The notes under the pieces are model-generated. The model was given only the letters and a program-made list of their open reading frames with translations, ran no database searches and was not told where the DNA came from. Of a stretch of 64,000 nucleotides of DNA, positions 26,317 through 35,592 are shown one piece after another. How positions within the stretch are numbered: the stretch's first letter is position 1; every line of letters starts with the position of its first letter. This DNA comes from Flavipsychrobacter sp. (GTDB lineage Bacteria > Bacteroidota > Bacteroidia > Chitinophagales > Chitinophagaceae), in the NCBI GenBank assembly GCA_024508935.1, contig JANINW010000011.1, positions 231,581 to 295,580 of the forward strand, given 5' to 3'. The position numbers and the translations under genes are program-made.

Positions 26317-28224
26317 ATGTGTGGCATAAGCGGATATATACGATTTAAAGATAGGGCAGGCATACCTGTCTTGCAGGCTATGACCAATGCCATTCGCCAT
26401 AGAGGGCCTGACGATGAGGGCTATGCACTGGTTGCCGATGGCCAAATTACCCTTTATTCAGGCGATGATAGTGTGGAGGAGGCTAAGCAGCATTTACCGC
26501 ATATCCTTACTGCATCGCCTGCTGCTATAGGTTTTGGTTTCCGCAGGCTTTCCATTCTCGACCTGTCTTATTGCGGCCACCAGCCCATGCTAAGCAGTGA
26601 TGGGAATATCGTCCTTACGTTCAATGGGGAGATATATAATTATAAAGAACTGCGCAAGGAATTGCAGCAACTGGGTGTAAGGTTTAAAAGTGAAGGTGAT
26701 ACAGAAGTGATATTGGAAGGGTATAAAGCCTGGGGCAAACAAGTAGTGAACAAACTGAACGGCATGTTTGCAATAGCCTTGTACGATAAGTCTGTAAATA
26801 AGGTATTGTTGGTACGGGACCGTTTGGGTATCAAGCCATTATTTTATCATAGCGCTGCTGAAGGCCTTACATGGGCTTCTGAAATAAAAGCACTGCTAAA
26901 AGCTCCATGGGTAAAGCCGGAAGTGAATTGGAATGGTTTATTTGCCAACTATGAATTGCAAACCACACCATCGCCGGTTACCTGTTTTGAAAATGTGTAT
27001 TCGATAGAACCCGGTACCTTGATGGAAATAGATATTGCTACCGGGAAAATTGAAAAAAATACATACTGGCAGATACCGGTAGACCGGCCTATACTAAATA
27101 TAACAGAACAGGAAGCAGCAGGGCAGTTAGATGAAAGGCTACAGAGCATCGTGCAAATACAGCTGCGTTCAGATGTACCGGTTACTTCGCTTATGAGTGG
27201 CGGTATAGATTCTACTATGCTTACTGCAATTTGTGCCAATCAACATCCGGACTTTCATTGCTATACCCTTGGCTTTGACGGGACAGGTGAGGGTGCAGAT
27301 GAATTGCCACAAGCCATTGCAATGGCGCAACAACTGGGCATCAAACAGCACATACACTATATACATGCTGCCGATATCATCGACTCACTGGATGCGTCGA
27401 TACGGCATTTTGAAGAACCGTATGTGATGCCGGAACCGGGGCTGGAGGCTTCGAAATATTTGAGGCATGAAGGTTATAAAGTAGTGATGAACGGCTTGGG
27501 AGCTGATGAAGTATTTGGAGGTTATGCTTACTACCTGCAATACAGGCAGTGGCAGCAGCGGAAGAAGCTCTTCTTCCTGGAAGCATTGATACCTTCGGCA
27601 GGCGAGTTTCTTAAAAAGACAAAAAATTATTTCAGCCTCGATACCACACTGAAATATTTCCTGAATGTACGACTGGGCATGAAACCCTATGATATACGGG
27701 ATCTTTCTTCCCGACCGTTTACACCGCTTGGCAGCAAACTGCATGATGATTATGCAGGACGTTTAGACATTCCCGGGTCATTATTCTATTACGATCTAAA
27801 ATATTATATCGGTTCGCACCATGTGTACCGCGATGATCTGAGTGGTATGCGACATGGTCTTGAAATGAGATACCCGTATTTAGATCATGAGCTCATAGAT
27901 TGGGTAGCGTCACTGCCTATGCACATCCGCCAAAACGGCACGCAAACAAAACCATTGCTCAGAAATGTAGCAGCAAAATATATTACGCAAACCAACCTTT
28001 CCATGCCTAAAAAAGGTTTCAGCCTGCCGTTGGATAAATGGCTGAAAGATTCCGGAGAGATACAAGCCTATGCGCGTAAGCAACTGGATGCATTGGAAAA
28101 GCGCGGCATATTTGATAAAGCAACGATTGAAAAATGGTGGAGACTGCGTGATAAAGGCATCTACTTCTCTAAAATATGGCAGTTGGTAACCACAGAGGTA
28201 TGGTTAAACGAATACATAGATTAA
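26317..28224 (+). CDS. asnB: Asparagine synthase (glutamine-hydrolysing)
   Basis: A 635-residue two-domain enzyme. The N-terminal glutaminase starts with the catalytic Cys2 (MCGISGYIRF) and contains RHRGPDDEG and TFNGEIYNYKEL. The synthetase domain has the ATP PP-loop SGGIDSTM near residue 293 and GLGADEVFGGY. The size and C-terminus fit the AsnB subfamily often found in exopolysaccharide or amidotransferase roles as well as in asparagine synthesis. A TACATTTG -7 box is at 26261-26268, without a clear -33. The last bases overlap the convergent membrane-protein gene by 4 bp. Confidence 0.93.
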   Translation: MCGISGYIRFKDRAGIPVLQAMTNAIRHRGPDDEGYALVADGQITLYSGDDSVEEAKQHLPHILTASPAAIGFGFRRLSILDLSYCGHQPMLSSDGNIVLTFNGEIYNYKELRKELQQLGVRFKSEGDTEVILEGYKAWGKQVVNKLNGMFAIALYDKSVNKVLLVRDRLGIKPLFYHSAAEGLTWASEIKALLKAPWVKPEVNWNGLFANYELQTTPSPVTCFENVYSIEPGTLMEIDIATGKIEKNTYWQIPVDRPILNITEQEAAGQLDERLQSIVQIQLRSDVPVTSLMSGGIDSTMLTAICANQHPDFHCYTLGFDGTGEGADELPQAIAMAQQLGIKQHIHYIHAADIIDSLDASIRHFEEPYVMPEPGLEASKYLRHEGYKVVMNGLGADEVFGGYAYYLQYRQWQQRKKLFFLEALIPSAGEFLKKTKNYFSLDTTLKYFLNVRLGMKPYDIRDLSSRPFTPLGSKLHDDYAGRLDIPGSLFYYDLKYYIGSHHVYRDDLSGMRHGLEMRYPYLDHELIDWVASLPMHIRQNGTQTKPLLRNVAAKYITQTNLSMPKKGFSLPLDKWLKDSGEIQAYARKQLDALEKRGIFDKATIEKWWRLRDKGIYFSKIWQLVTTEVWLNEYID

Positions 28225-29240
28225 TGCTGAACTGATCGTTTCCTTTTATCCAGCCACCTGCCGGTAAACCAGAATAGCAGGGCAAGCACCAGGAAGAATA
28301 TACCTTTGTTCATATTGCCCCAGAAGTATTCGAAGTAGCGTGTGTACAGGTTGGCAATGAAAAATAATACGGCACAGTCGCGTGTAAGATCATCTTTGTA
28401 CCTGATGCCAAGGAAGAATGCTGCAATACTGCCAAGCCCAAACAGGATGGCGTAGATAAGAACGCGCGTTTGCCTTACCAGCAGCCATTCGCTGTAATGA
28501 TTGAAATTGCCGAACACAGATATACCCCAGAAGCCGGTGAAGAAAATAAGCAGGCCGATGATATAGGTAAGCCTATGTGTGAAATGCAGGCGTTTAATTT
28601 TTTGCTGCAGGTAAGAAAGCCCCATTACTAATAAGCCAAACAAAGTAAAACGTACGGGGTAATTCATGCCAAGGAAAAGGAAATCCTTGCTCAGCCAATC
28701 TGTAAACGCACCATACCAGCCCATCATAGCCAGTAAGCCTATAAGCCAAAAGGCTTTCGAGCGGAATGCGGTGCTTAAAACAAACAGTACAATGGCTGAC
28801 AAAGCCAGGTAGCCGTTATACCCATGTCCGGCACCAATATCTTTGCACGCGTAGATGAGTGTAGTAAGCACGGCCAGGCCTGCCAGCCCCATATATACTT
28901 CGTAAGTAGTCCTGCTCAGTTTATTACGGCGCTTATATACATAGCCTATCCATCCGCCGGCTATAATACCGCATATTGCAGTAATAACGAGGTTGCTGAG
29001 TGCAAAATAGGTCTTTACCTGTTCCAGCAATTTATCATCAATGAAAATAGCACCGAATGCAAGCAGTATACAGGAAAGGGCTATAATGAAGAAATATTGA
29101 GAGACTGTATTGTTGTTTGTGTTATCAGCAGCAACGCTATCTTTTAGTTCGCGTGCCTGCTCATGCGATATTTTGCCGGTGTGTTCCCAGTCATTAATGG
29201 CACGTAAAAGTATTTCCTGTTCTTTCCTATCTGCTTTCAT
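28221..29240 (-). CDS. DUF2157-like polytopic membrane protein
   Basis: A 339-residue protein with a short soluble N-terminus (AINDWEHTGKISHEQARELKD, a helical pair seen at the start of DUF2157 proteins) followed by about ten membrane helices. No catalytic motif is visible. The gene converges on asnB with a 4-bp overlap. The terminator at 29278-29299 lies just upstream and shields it from the small unit before it. Function unknown. Confidence 0.7.
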   Translation of the reverse strand: MKADRKEQEILLRAINDWEHTGKISHEQARELKDSVAADNTNNNTVSQYFFIIALSCILLAFGAIFIDDKLLEQVKTYFALSNLVITAICGIIAGGWIGYVYKRRNKLSRTTYEVYMGLAGLAVLTTLIYACKDIGAGHGYNGYLALSAIVLFVLSTAFRSKAFWLIGLLAMMGWYGAFTDWLSKDFLFLGMNYPVRFTLFGLLVMGLSYLQQKIKRLHFTHRLTYIIGLLIFFTGFWGISVFGNFNHYSEWLLVRQTRVLIYAILFGLGSIAAFFLGIRYKDDLTRDCAVLFFIANLYTRYFEYFWGNMNKGIFFLVLALLFWFTGRWLDKRKRSVQH

Positions 29241-29277
29241 GGCATAATCGCTTATGCAAGTATAAGGATAAAAAAAT

Positions 29278-29299
29278 AAGCGCCCTGGAAAGGGCGCTT
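29278..29299 (-). terminator. Intrinsic terminator of the 35-residue peptide unit
   Basis: Stem AAGCGCCCT (29278-29286) with AGGGCGCTT (29291-29299) and a GGAA loop. On the minus strand it is followed by a T-rich tract (ATTTTTTTATCC), as needed for termination of the transcript coming from 29.5 kb; the plus strand lacks such a tract. Confidence 0.7.
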
Positions 29300-29385
29300 C
29301 TGTTACATATAGAGGATAAGAGAGAACTTAATAAAACCGGGCTACGGAAGATCATCAAAAACCGTATGGGTGCCCGGTAATGTTT

Positions 29386-29493
29386 TTACAAAATCACAGC
29401 TAAAACCAAACACGCAACGATTGCGGCAAACATGATGATCTTTTTAGAGGCATCAGCCCCGTTTTGTTTAATGGTATGGGTTGTGTTTTGCAT
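29386..29493 (-). CDS. 35-residue single-helix membrane peptide
   Basis: The frame reads MQNTTHTIKQNGADASKKII and continues with a hydrophobic helix (MFAAIVACLVLAVIL) to a TAA. It has a polar N-terminus of about 18 residues, two lysines, then one membrane helix at the very C-terminus, as in many bacterial membrane microproteins. A -7-like box CATCTTTG (29547-29540) with TTTC 20 bp upstream (29571-29568) would give a 40-nt leader, and a terminator follows at 29278-29299. The space is isolated on both sides by terminators. No family recognised. It could instead be a small RNA with an incidental frame. Confidence 0.5.
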   Translation of the reverse strand: MQNTTHTIKQNGADASKKIIMFAAIVACLVLAVIL

Positions 29494-29601
29494 GGTGATG
29501 TTTTTTATTTTTTGTTTGTGTTTTCTTGTTTTGATAGAACAAAGATGCAACCCCCAAAACAACCGGAGAAATTTTTTGGAGGGTTTAACTGGGGCTTTTA
29601 A

Positions 29602-29642
29602 AATGGTTAACCAACGGTTGTTTTAACCGTTAACCAACCATT
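29602..29642. repeat. Imperfect inverted repeat upstream of the small-peptide promoter
   Basis: AATGGTTAACCAACGG (29602-29617) and CCGTTAACCAACCATT (29627-29642) are arms of a near-palindrome (11 of 16 positions pair), and both contain the direct repeat GTTAACCAAC. It lies 55-95 bp upstream of the predicted start of transcription of the peptide gene, a position suited to an operator. No regulator is known. Confidence 0.4.
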
Positions 29643-29650
29643 AAGAAATA

Positions 29651-29682
29651 CAAAAGGCATCCTGTCCACAGGATGCCTTTTG
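29651..29682. terminator. Bidirectional terminator after the seven-helix protein gene
   Basis: CAAAAGGCATCCTGT (29651-29665) pairs perfectly with ACAGGATGCCTTTTG (29668-29682). T-rich ends occur on both strands. It closes the 30.4-29.7 kb gene on the minus strand. Confidence 0.75.
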
Positions 29683-29702
29683 TGCAAATAAGCATATTGT
29701 AA

Positions 29703-30407
29703 TTATGCAGGCTGTGCCGTTTGGTTTTTATGTTTAGACTTTACACTGCTTGATTTGATAAGCTGGTAACCGGCATAAATAAAACATAGGCCAATGAACT
29801 CTGTAATATAGAGCACTTCCACGTAGCCTGCTTTTGCCGAAGAACCGCCGATGCCGGGCAATAAGCCACCTATGGCAATGAGCACATTACCCCAGAACCT
29901 GCTTTTATAATCTGAATTCTCTGCGTACAATACTGCTGAATAAATAGCGCCGCCCACTAAGAAGAAAAACGCGTAGATGTTTATGAACGGCGTTATGTAA
30001 CGGATGAATGTCCATTCAAGGATTTTACCTGTAAGCTTGGGATGCGGAGGAGGGGCTAAAGGCGATAATATGACCAGGATAGAAGTAGCAATGATAACCG
30101 TTGTTAGGATAACGGATAATGCTTTAGCTGTTTTTTCTTTAAGCAATAAATGTACAGTACCCTGTGCCAGCGGGGCGCCGCCTAACAGTGCGCCGAATAT
30201 ATACCATGCTTTAAAATTAGCCGGATGATAACCTGTAAGCGTGTGCAGGCTTTCGGTGATGGTACCGGCCCCGTAAAAGAAAACACCCAGCATCCACCAG
30301 AATACATACAGCGTATGCCTGTGGTTTTGCCAGTGCCTGTAAAGTTTTAAAAAGAAATAAACCGAGAAAAGAGTGGTTGCAATGGGAATGTAATTGACTA
30401 ATGGCAA
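29703..30407 (-). CDS. Membrane protein of unknown function, about seven helices
   Basis: A 234-residue protein almost entirely made of about seven membrane helices, starting MPLVNYIPIATTLFSVYFFLK. Loops hold aromatic and Pro-rich pieces (APPPHPKLTG). There is a short basic C-terminal tail (SKHKNQTAQPA). No catalytic or cofactor motif is seen. It is the only gene between two transcription units and ends at a terminator. Function unknown. Confidence 0.65.
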   Translation of the reverse strand: MPLVNYIPIATTLFSVYFFLKLYRHWQNHRHTLYVFWWMLGVFFYGAGTITESLHTLTGYHPANFKAWYIFGALLGGAPLAQGTVHLLLKEKTAKALSVILTTVIIATSILVILSPLAPPPHPKLTGKILEWTFIRYITPFINIYAFFFLVGGAIYSAVLYAENSDYKSRFWGNVLIAIGGLLPGIGGSSAKAGYVEVLYITEFIGLCFIYAGYQLIKSSSVKSKHKNQTAQPA

Positions 30408-30499
30408 AACGTATGATTTAGTATTGCAAAGGTATCGGGAAGCCCAGTTTTACCTGAATACTATTGTCACCGTTTTGCCATTATTCAATGAGAACTGTA

Positions 30500-32860
30500 T
30501 TAAAATTTGAAATTGTAGGTAATGCTTGGCAAAATAGGGAAGATAGATACCTGCATTACTTTAGCCTGTACGCCACCATTCAGGTCTCCTTTTGTATCTA
30601 CATACAGGAAATAAGGGTTTTGGCGGCTATACACATTGTATATAGAAAATGCCCAGCTTCCCTGCCATCTTCTCGGTTTTTTGTGCTGCGGTTTGTAAAT
30701 AGCCGAAAGGTCTAACCTGTGGTAGGCAAACAGCCTGTAGGCATTAGTCTGGCTGTATTGCGGTACTACAGTCTGGTCTACGAAATAGTAATTGGTAGGC
30801 AGGGTAATGGCATTGCCTGAACCATATACAAATACAGTAGATACCGTCCACCTGGAGTTCAATTCATAACTACCAACGATAGATATATCATGCCTGCGGT
30901 CATACTTCGCCGGGTATCGTTCACCTTTATTAATGTCTTTGAACGTACGGTAAGTCCATGAAAGGGTATATCCTATCCAGCCGGTAAATTTCCCCTTCGT
31001 CTTGTTTACGAAAAACTCTGCACCATAGGCTTCGCCTTTACCGAAAACAAAATCCAGCTCAGGATCGCGCAGGGTAGATGGTATATAGCCTTCACGGTAT
31101 TCTATCTGGTTCTTCATGTCTTTGTAATACACTTCAACAGAGGTCTCCAGTTTGTTGTCCAGGAAATTCCTGAAATAGCCCAAAGAGTATTGCCATGACA
31201 TCTGCGGCTGCACATAGAATGTACTCGGCACCCATAGGTCTGTTGGCAATGTGCTGCCGTTATTAGATACCAGGTGTATGTACTGGTAAGATTTAGAAAC
31301 GCTGGCTTTGATAGAAGAACGCTCATTGAGGCCAAAGCGCATATTAAGGCGGGGCTCAAAGCCTCCGTAGGTCTTTACAATGTCGCCACTGCTGTATTGG
31401 GTGCTGTCTGTTTTCTTCTGGTTGATATCGTACTGGTATTGGGTATAAGGCCCTGCCTGTCCAAACCAGGAATAGCGAACGCCTGCATTTATCTTCAGCC
31501 ATTTGGCAGGGTCAAATTCGTCCATAATATAAGCGCCGCCTTCATGCGCATATTTTATCAGCGCGTTATTAGGCTTCAGTTCTACTTCCCCGCTTTTGCC
31601 GGATAATTGGTTAGGGATGAATTTGTGATAGGTGTATGCCAGCCCGGCTTTGAATTTGTGGTTGAAAGCAGTGTAATAATCCAGGTCTACCTTTCCGTTA
31701 TAGTCACGTACGCCCGATGAGAGCTTTATCTGGAAATCATTTTGACCGGCAGCGAATGCAAACTTGTAATCATTATACACAGCTGTTGCATTCAGGAACA
31801 GGCGGTCGCTAAACAGGTGGTTCCAACGCAGCGTTGCAGTACTGTTGCCCCAGGGTATGTCTGCATTAAAAGACCCGCTGCTGCTTTTGAATTTGAATTT
31901 GTCGCGACCAAAATAACCGCTCAGGTATACACGGTCTTTATCGCTTATCTTATAGTTGGCTTTCAGGTTGGCATCATAGAAATAGTAGCCCGAACCTGCA
32001 AAATTGCCTTTAGCAAATGGTTTGATGAGGGCATCTATATAAGTCCTCCTGCCCGATACAATAAAAGAGCCCTTGTCTTTTTTGATAGGCCCTTCTATAA
32101 GCAGGCGCGATGCTATAAGCCCTATGCCGCCTTCGGCGTGGTATTCCTTCATATTACCTTCCTTCATAGATACATCTACCACAGAAGAGAGCCTGCCGCC
32201 ATAATTGGCCGGCATACCACCTTTGATAAGGGTTACATTCTTTATGGCGTCTGTATTGAATACAGAGAAGAAACCGAAGAGGTGACCGGTATTATATACT
32301 ACTGCATCGTCCAGTAGTATCAGGTTTTGGTCTGGGCCGCCGCCACGTACATAAAAGCCCGAATTACCTTCACCGGCAGATTGTACGCCCGGCAGTAATT
32401 GCAAAGCTTTCAGGATATCTGTTTCGCCGAATATTACCGGCAGTGTTTTTATCTGCTCGGCCGACAAACTTATTTTCCCCATATCTGTACTCTTCACGTT
32501 CTCTTCCCTTCTGGTAGACCTTACTTCTACCTCTTTTAGTGTAGTCTTGTTTTGCAGATCAGCATTGAGCGTGGTGCTTTCTACCAGGTTCAGCGTTTCG
32601 GTTTTCGCTGCAAATCCTACATAAGAGAAAGTAATCGTATAGGAACCTGCAGGCACAGATATGGAATAGAATCCATAGGTGTTACTTTGGGTACCTAAAG
32701 AAGCTTCCTTGATGTATACGTTGGCTCCTATCAGGGCCTCACCGCTGGCAGCGTCGCGCATATACCCGCTAAGGGTCACTTTTTTTTGCGCCAGTAACGA
32801 TACAGGCAGGCAAACGAAAACTAATATCCAGTATATGGAACGGCTATGTTTTGAAAACAT
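30500..32860 (-). CDS. TonB-dependent receptor with carboxypeptidase-like N-terminal domain
   Basis: A 786-residue outer-membrane receptor. A signal peptide ends at SLLAQ; residues 25-110 are a carboxypeptidase-like regulatory domain (VTLSGYMRDAASGEALIGANVYI, GSYTITFSYVGF). The plug follows (ILKALQLLPGVQSAGEGNSG, GGGPDQNLILLDDAVVYN, IKGGMPANYGGRLSSVVDV) and the barrel ends in LPSITYNFKF. The plug pattern is that of Bacteroidota receptors not paired with SusD. It lies 14 bp after a DUF3347 lipoprotein, a family linked to copper handling, so metal or metal-chelate import is the favoured guess. Confidence 0.92.
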   Translation of the reverse strand: MFSKHSRSIYWILVFVCLPVSLLAQKKVTLSGYMRDAASGEALIGANVYIKEASLGTQSNTYGFYSISVPAGSYTITFSYVGFAAKTETLNLVESTTLNADLQNKTTLKEVEVRSTRREENVKSTDMGKISLSAEQIKTLPVIFGETDILKALQLLPGVQSAGEGNSGFYVRGGGPDQNLILLDDAVVYNTGHLFGFFSVFNTDAIKNVTLIKGGMPANYGGRLSSVVDVSMKEGNMKEYHAEGGIGLIASRLLIEGPIKKDKGSFIVSGRRTYIDALIKPFAKGNFAGSGYYFYDANLKANYKISDKDRVYLSGYFGRDKFKFKSSSGSFNADIPWGNSTATLRWNHLFSDRLFLNATAVYNDYKFAFAAGQNDFQIKLSSGVRDYNGKVDLDYYTAFNHKFKAGLAYTYHKFIPNQLSGKSGEVELKPNNALIKYAHEGGAYIMDEFDPAKWLKINAGVRYSWFGQAGPYTQYQYDINQKKTDSTQYSSGDIVKTYGGFEPRLNMRFGLNERSSIKASVSKSYQYIHLVSNNGSTLPTDLWVPSTFYVQPQMSWQYSLGYFRNFLDNKLETSVEVYYKDMKNQIEYREGYIPSTLRDPELDFVFGKGEAYGAEFFVNKTKGKFTGWIGYTLSWTYRTFKDINKGERYPAKYDRRHDISIVGSYELNSRWTVSTVFVYGSGNAITLPTNYYFVDQTVVPQYSQTNAYRLFAYHRLDLSAIYKPQHKKPRRWQGSWAFSIYNVYSRQNPYFLYVDTKGDLNGGVQAKVMQVSIFPILPSITYNFKF

Positions 32861-32874
32861 AAGAGTTTATTGAA

Positions 32875-33465
32875 TTATTTCAGTGAATCGGTGATCTCTC
32901 CGCATTCCAGCATTTTTTTGCCGAAGTATGGATTTTTAATTTCCATTTCATTGCTCAGCCAGTATGCGCCTTTATCGTTAAAGGCCATAGGGCAGAACTG
33001 GCGGTACACGCCGGCGTTTTTCAGGTCGGCATTTTTCAGCAGGGCAAACATAGCGTCTGACACTTTTTCGAAATGCACGCGTTTCTTTTCGCAGGTTTCG
33101 TCTTTCAGGGCCAGTATGTCCTTGCTGCCTTGCCTGATGGCATCGAGGTGCTGCTGGTATAACCGGTTGTTGGCAGAATCTGTTTTTATAGCAGCCTGTA
33201 GGCTATCGGCATCTGTAATCAACTTTGTGCTGGCCTCGTCGGCAGCAGTGGCATTAGTGGCCACCAGTGCGTTCTTCAATTCATAGTAATGCGTTACCAG
33301 TGTCATCAGCTTTTGTGTACCGGTCTCGTCCAGTTTGCTTTTAGGTGCTTCTGCAGGCTTGGGTGCTTCTGTAGTGGCAGCAGCCGTATCAGATTTTGGA
33401 GTAGACTGGTTACAGGCTGTAACAAACAGGCCGGCGCAAATGATGTAAACCGCAATTGAGCGCAT
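32875..33465 (-). CDS. DUF3347-type lipoprotein
   Basis: A 196-residue lipoprotein from the ATG at 33465 (MRSIAVYIICAGLFVTAC, lipobox Cys18); a start further upstream would bury the signal peptide. A Pro/Ala/Lys-rich linker is followed by a helical domain and the DUF3347 hallmark C-terminus YRQFCPMAFNDKGAYWLSNE with NPYFGKKMLECGE. The same segment is seen at the ends of some copper-efflux adaptor proteins of Bacteroidota; the two Cys and the Met residues are candidate ligands. It leads the unit with the TonB-dependent receptor. A periplasmic metal-binding role is likely but not proven. Confidence 0.8.
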   Translation of the reverse strand: MRSIAVYIICAGLFVTACNQSTPKSDTAAATTEAPKPAEAPKSKLDETGTQKLMTLVTHYYELKNALVATNATAADEASTKLITDADSLQAAIKTDSANNRLYQQHLDAIRQGSKDILALKDETCEKKRVHFEKVSDAMFALLKNADLKNAGVYRQFCPMAFNDKGAYWLSNEMEIKNPYFGKKMLECGEITDSLK

Positions 33466-33537
33466 AAATGAAAAAATTTGATGCAAAAATACAGCAAGCA
33501 TCGATGCTAAGCGCATTCGTTGTAATTTTGCGGGCTT

Positions 33538-35490
33538 ATGTTAATATCCTTACAGAATATTTCATTTTATTTCGGTTCGCGCGCCATACTGGAAGATGCC
33601 AGCTGGCAGATAGGTACAGGTGAAAGAATAGGCCTGGTAGGCAGTAACGGTGCAGGTAAATCAACTCTTTTGCGCCTGATGACAGGTGCCTATAGTGTGG
33701 ATAAAGGAACCATCAATAAACCTAAAGATGTAAGCCTGGGCTTTTTCAACCAGGACTTATTAAGTTTTTCTACAGATAATTCAATCCTCAGCGTAGGTAT
33801 GCAGGCCTTTGAAAGGGCCCACGAGGTGGAAAAGGAAATGGAGCGGCTGATAAAAGAACTGGAGACCAAACCGGATGATGCCAAACTGCTGGATGATTAC
33901 AGTCATGCCCTGCACGATTTTGAAGTAGCCGGTGGTTACGAAATGGAACACCGCACGGCGGAGGTACTGGAAGGGCTGGGCTTTTCTACTGCCGACCTGC
34001 AACGTCCATACAACCAGTTCAGCGGGGGATGGCGTATGCGTGTGCTGCTGGCTAAAATGATGCTGCAGCAGCCGGAGCTGCTTTTGCTCGATGAACCTAC
34101 CAACCACCTCGACCTGCCGTCTATCGAATGGCTGGAACGTTACCTGCAGGGTTACCCCGGCAGCGTGGTCATCGTTTCGCACGACAGGTATTTCCTGGAC
34201 AGGATGGTGACCAAGATAGTAGAGGTATGGCAGCAAGACCTGCACCAATATAGCGGTAACTATACTTTTTACCAGACAGAGAAGGCAGAACGCATGGAAC
34301 TACAGCAACGTGCCTACGAAAACCAGCAGGACTATATACGCCAGCAGGAGCGCTTTATTGAGCGTTTTAAAGCCAAGGCTACCAAGGCTGCGCAGGCCCA
34401 AAGTGCGTTGAAAAGGCTGGATAAGCTGGAACGCATTGAATCGCCCGATACCAGCATACCGGTAATGAACATCAACTTTGATGTGGCTGTACAGCCGGGT
34501 AAGATCATCAGTACCCTGAAGCATATTACCAAACGCTTTGGCGACCTGACCATACTGGAGGATGCCCATGCAGAAATAAACCGCGGTGATAAAATAGCCC
34601 TGATAGGCGCCAACGGTAAGGGTAAATCTACCTTGCTGCGTATCATAGCAGGGGCAGAGACTTTTGATGGTGAACGTAAGGAAGGGCATAATGTAGAAGA
34701 AAGCTTTTATGCACAGCACCAGTTGGAATCGCTGAATGTAGAACTGGAAATACTGGAAGAACTGAAACGCAGCGGCAGCGGCAAAACAGAACTGGAGCTA
34801 CGCCAGCTTTTGGGTTGTTTCCTGTTTAGCGGCGATGATGTGTTCAAAAAGATCAAAGTATTATCGGGTGGAGAGAAGGCAAGGGTGGCCTTGGCTAAGA
34901 CCATAGCGATGAAGGGTAACTTCCTGATGCTGGATGAACCTACCAACCACCTTGATATGCAATCGGTTGAAATGCTGATAGATGCCCTGAACAAATACGA
35001 AGGGACGATGATACTGGTATCGCACGACAGGTATTTCATCAGTAAGACGGCTAATAAGATATGGTGGATAGAAGACCGCCAGATAAAAGAGTTCATCGGT
35101 ACTTATGATGAATGGGTTGTGTTTATGCAGGAGCGTGAAAAGCGTAAAGTAGAAGCGGCTAAACCTGTAGTGGCAGAAAAAAAAGAAGAACCTAAGAAGG
35201 AGGTAAAACCTGCTAATAATACGAACGATGCAGAACTGCGCAACCTGCGTAAGGAGCACCAGAAATACCAGAAGAATTTTCAAAGGCTGGAAGAGCAACT
35301 GGGTAAAATGAAGCAGGAAAAAGAAGCGCTGGAAGCACAGCTGGGTGATCCTGCTTTCTATGCAGACAGGGATAAATTCCAGAAACTGGACGAGCAATAC
35401 CGCCTGCACAGTGCAAAACTGGATGCGGTGAGTAAAGAATATGATGAGGTGTTTGAAAAGATAATGGAGCTGGAAGAAAAAATAGGTTAA
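33538..35490 (+). CDS. ABC-F family ATPase
   Basis: A 650-residue soluble protein with two ATP-binding cassettes and no membrane domain. Cassette 1: Walker A GSNGAGKST (35-43), signature FSGGWRMR, Walker B LLLLDEPTNHLDL. Cassette 2: GANGKGKST, LSGGEKARVAL, LMLDEPTNHLDM. The linker between them (about 240-320) is basic and helical, and the C-terminal 100 residues are a coiled coil (LRNLRKEHQKYQKNFQRLEE), the Uup/YdiF-like layout. ABC-F proteins bind the ribosomal E site and rescue or protect stalled ribosomes. A TAATTTTG box at 33523-33530 lies almost at the start codon. Confidence 0.93.
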   Translation: MLISLQNISFYFGSRAILEDASWQIGTGERIGLVGSNGAGKSTLLRLMTGAYSVDKGTINKPKDVSLGFFNQDLLSFSTDNSILSVGMQAFERAHEVEKEMERLIKELETKPDDAKLLDDYSHALHDFEVAGGYEMEHRTAEVLEGLGFSTADLQRPYNQFSGGWRMRVLLAKMMLQQPELLLLDEPTNHLDLPSIEWLERYLQGYPGSVVIVSHDRYFLDRMVTKIVEVWQQDLHQYSGNYTFYQTEKAERMELQQRAYENQQDYIRQQERFIERFKAKATKAAQAQSALKRLDKLERIESPDTSIPVMNINFDVAVQPGKIISTLKHITKRFGDLTILEDAHAEINRGDKIALIGANGKGKSTLLRIIAGAETFDGERKEGHNVEESFYAQHQLESLNVELEILEELKRSGSGKTELELRQLLGCFLFSGDDVFKKIKVLSGGEKARVALAKTIAMKGNFLMLDEPTNHLDMQSVEMLIDALNKYEGTMILVSHDRYFISKTANKIWWIEDRQIKEFIGTYDEWVVFMQEREKRKVEAAKPVVAEKKEEPKKEVKPANNTNDAELRNLRKEHQKYQKNFQRLEEQLGKMKQEKEALEAQLGDPAFYADRDKFQKLDEQYRLHSAKLDAVSKEYDEVFEKIMELEEKIG

Positions 35491-35592
35491 CCTATTGTAT
35501 TGCAGCATTTAATATGTAATTGTATCTTTATCTACCTGTAAATGCCCTGCTATAAAAAACTAAACCACTTAACGTTTTAATTTAAAATACAC

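Noticed and set aside
29432-29626. Plus-strand hydrophobic frame of 64 codons
   Set aside because: It is antisense to the 35-residue peptide gene and its leader and covers the promoter; the minus-strand reading has promoter and terminator support.
33781-35508. Several long minus-strand frames (up to 215 codons) opposite the ABC-F gene
   Set aside because: They mirror the codon bias of the ABC-F gene and have no family resemblance.
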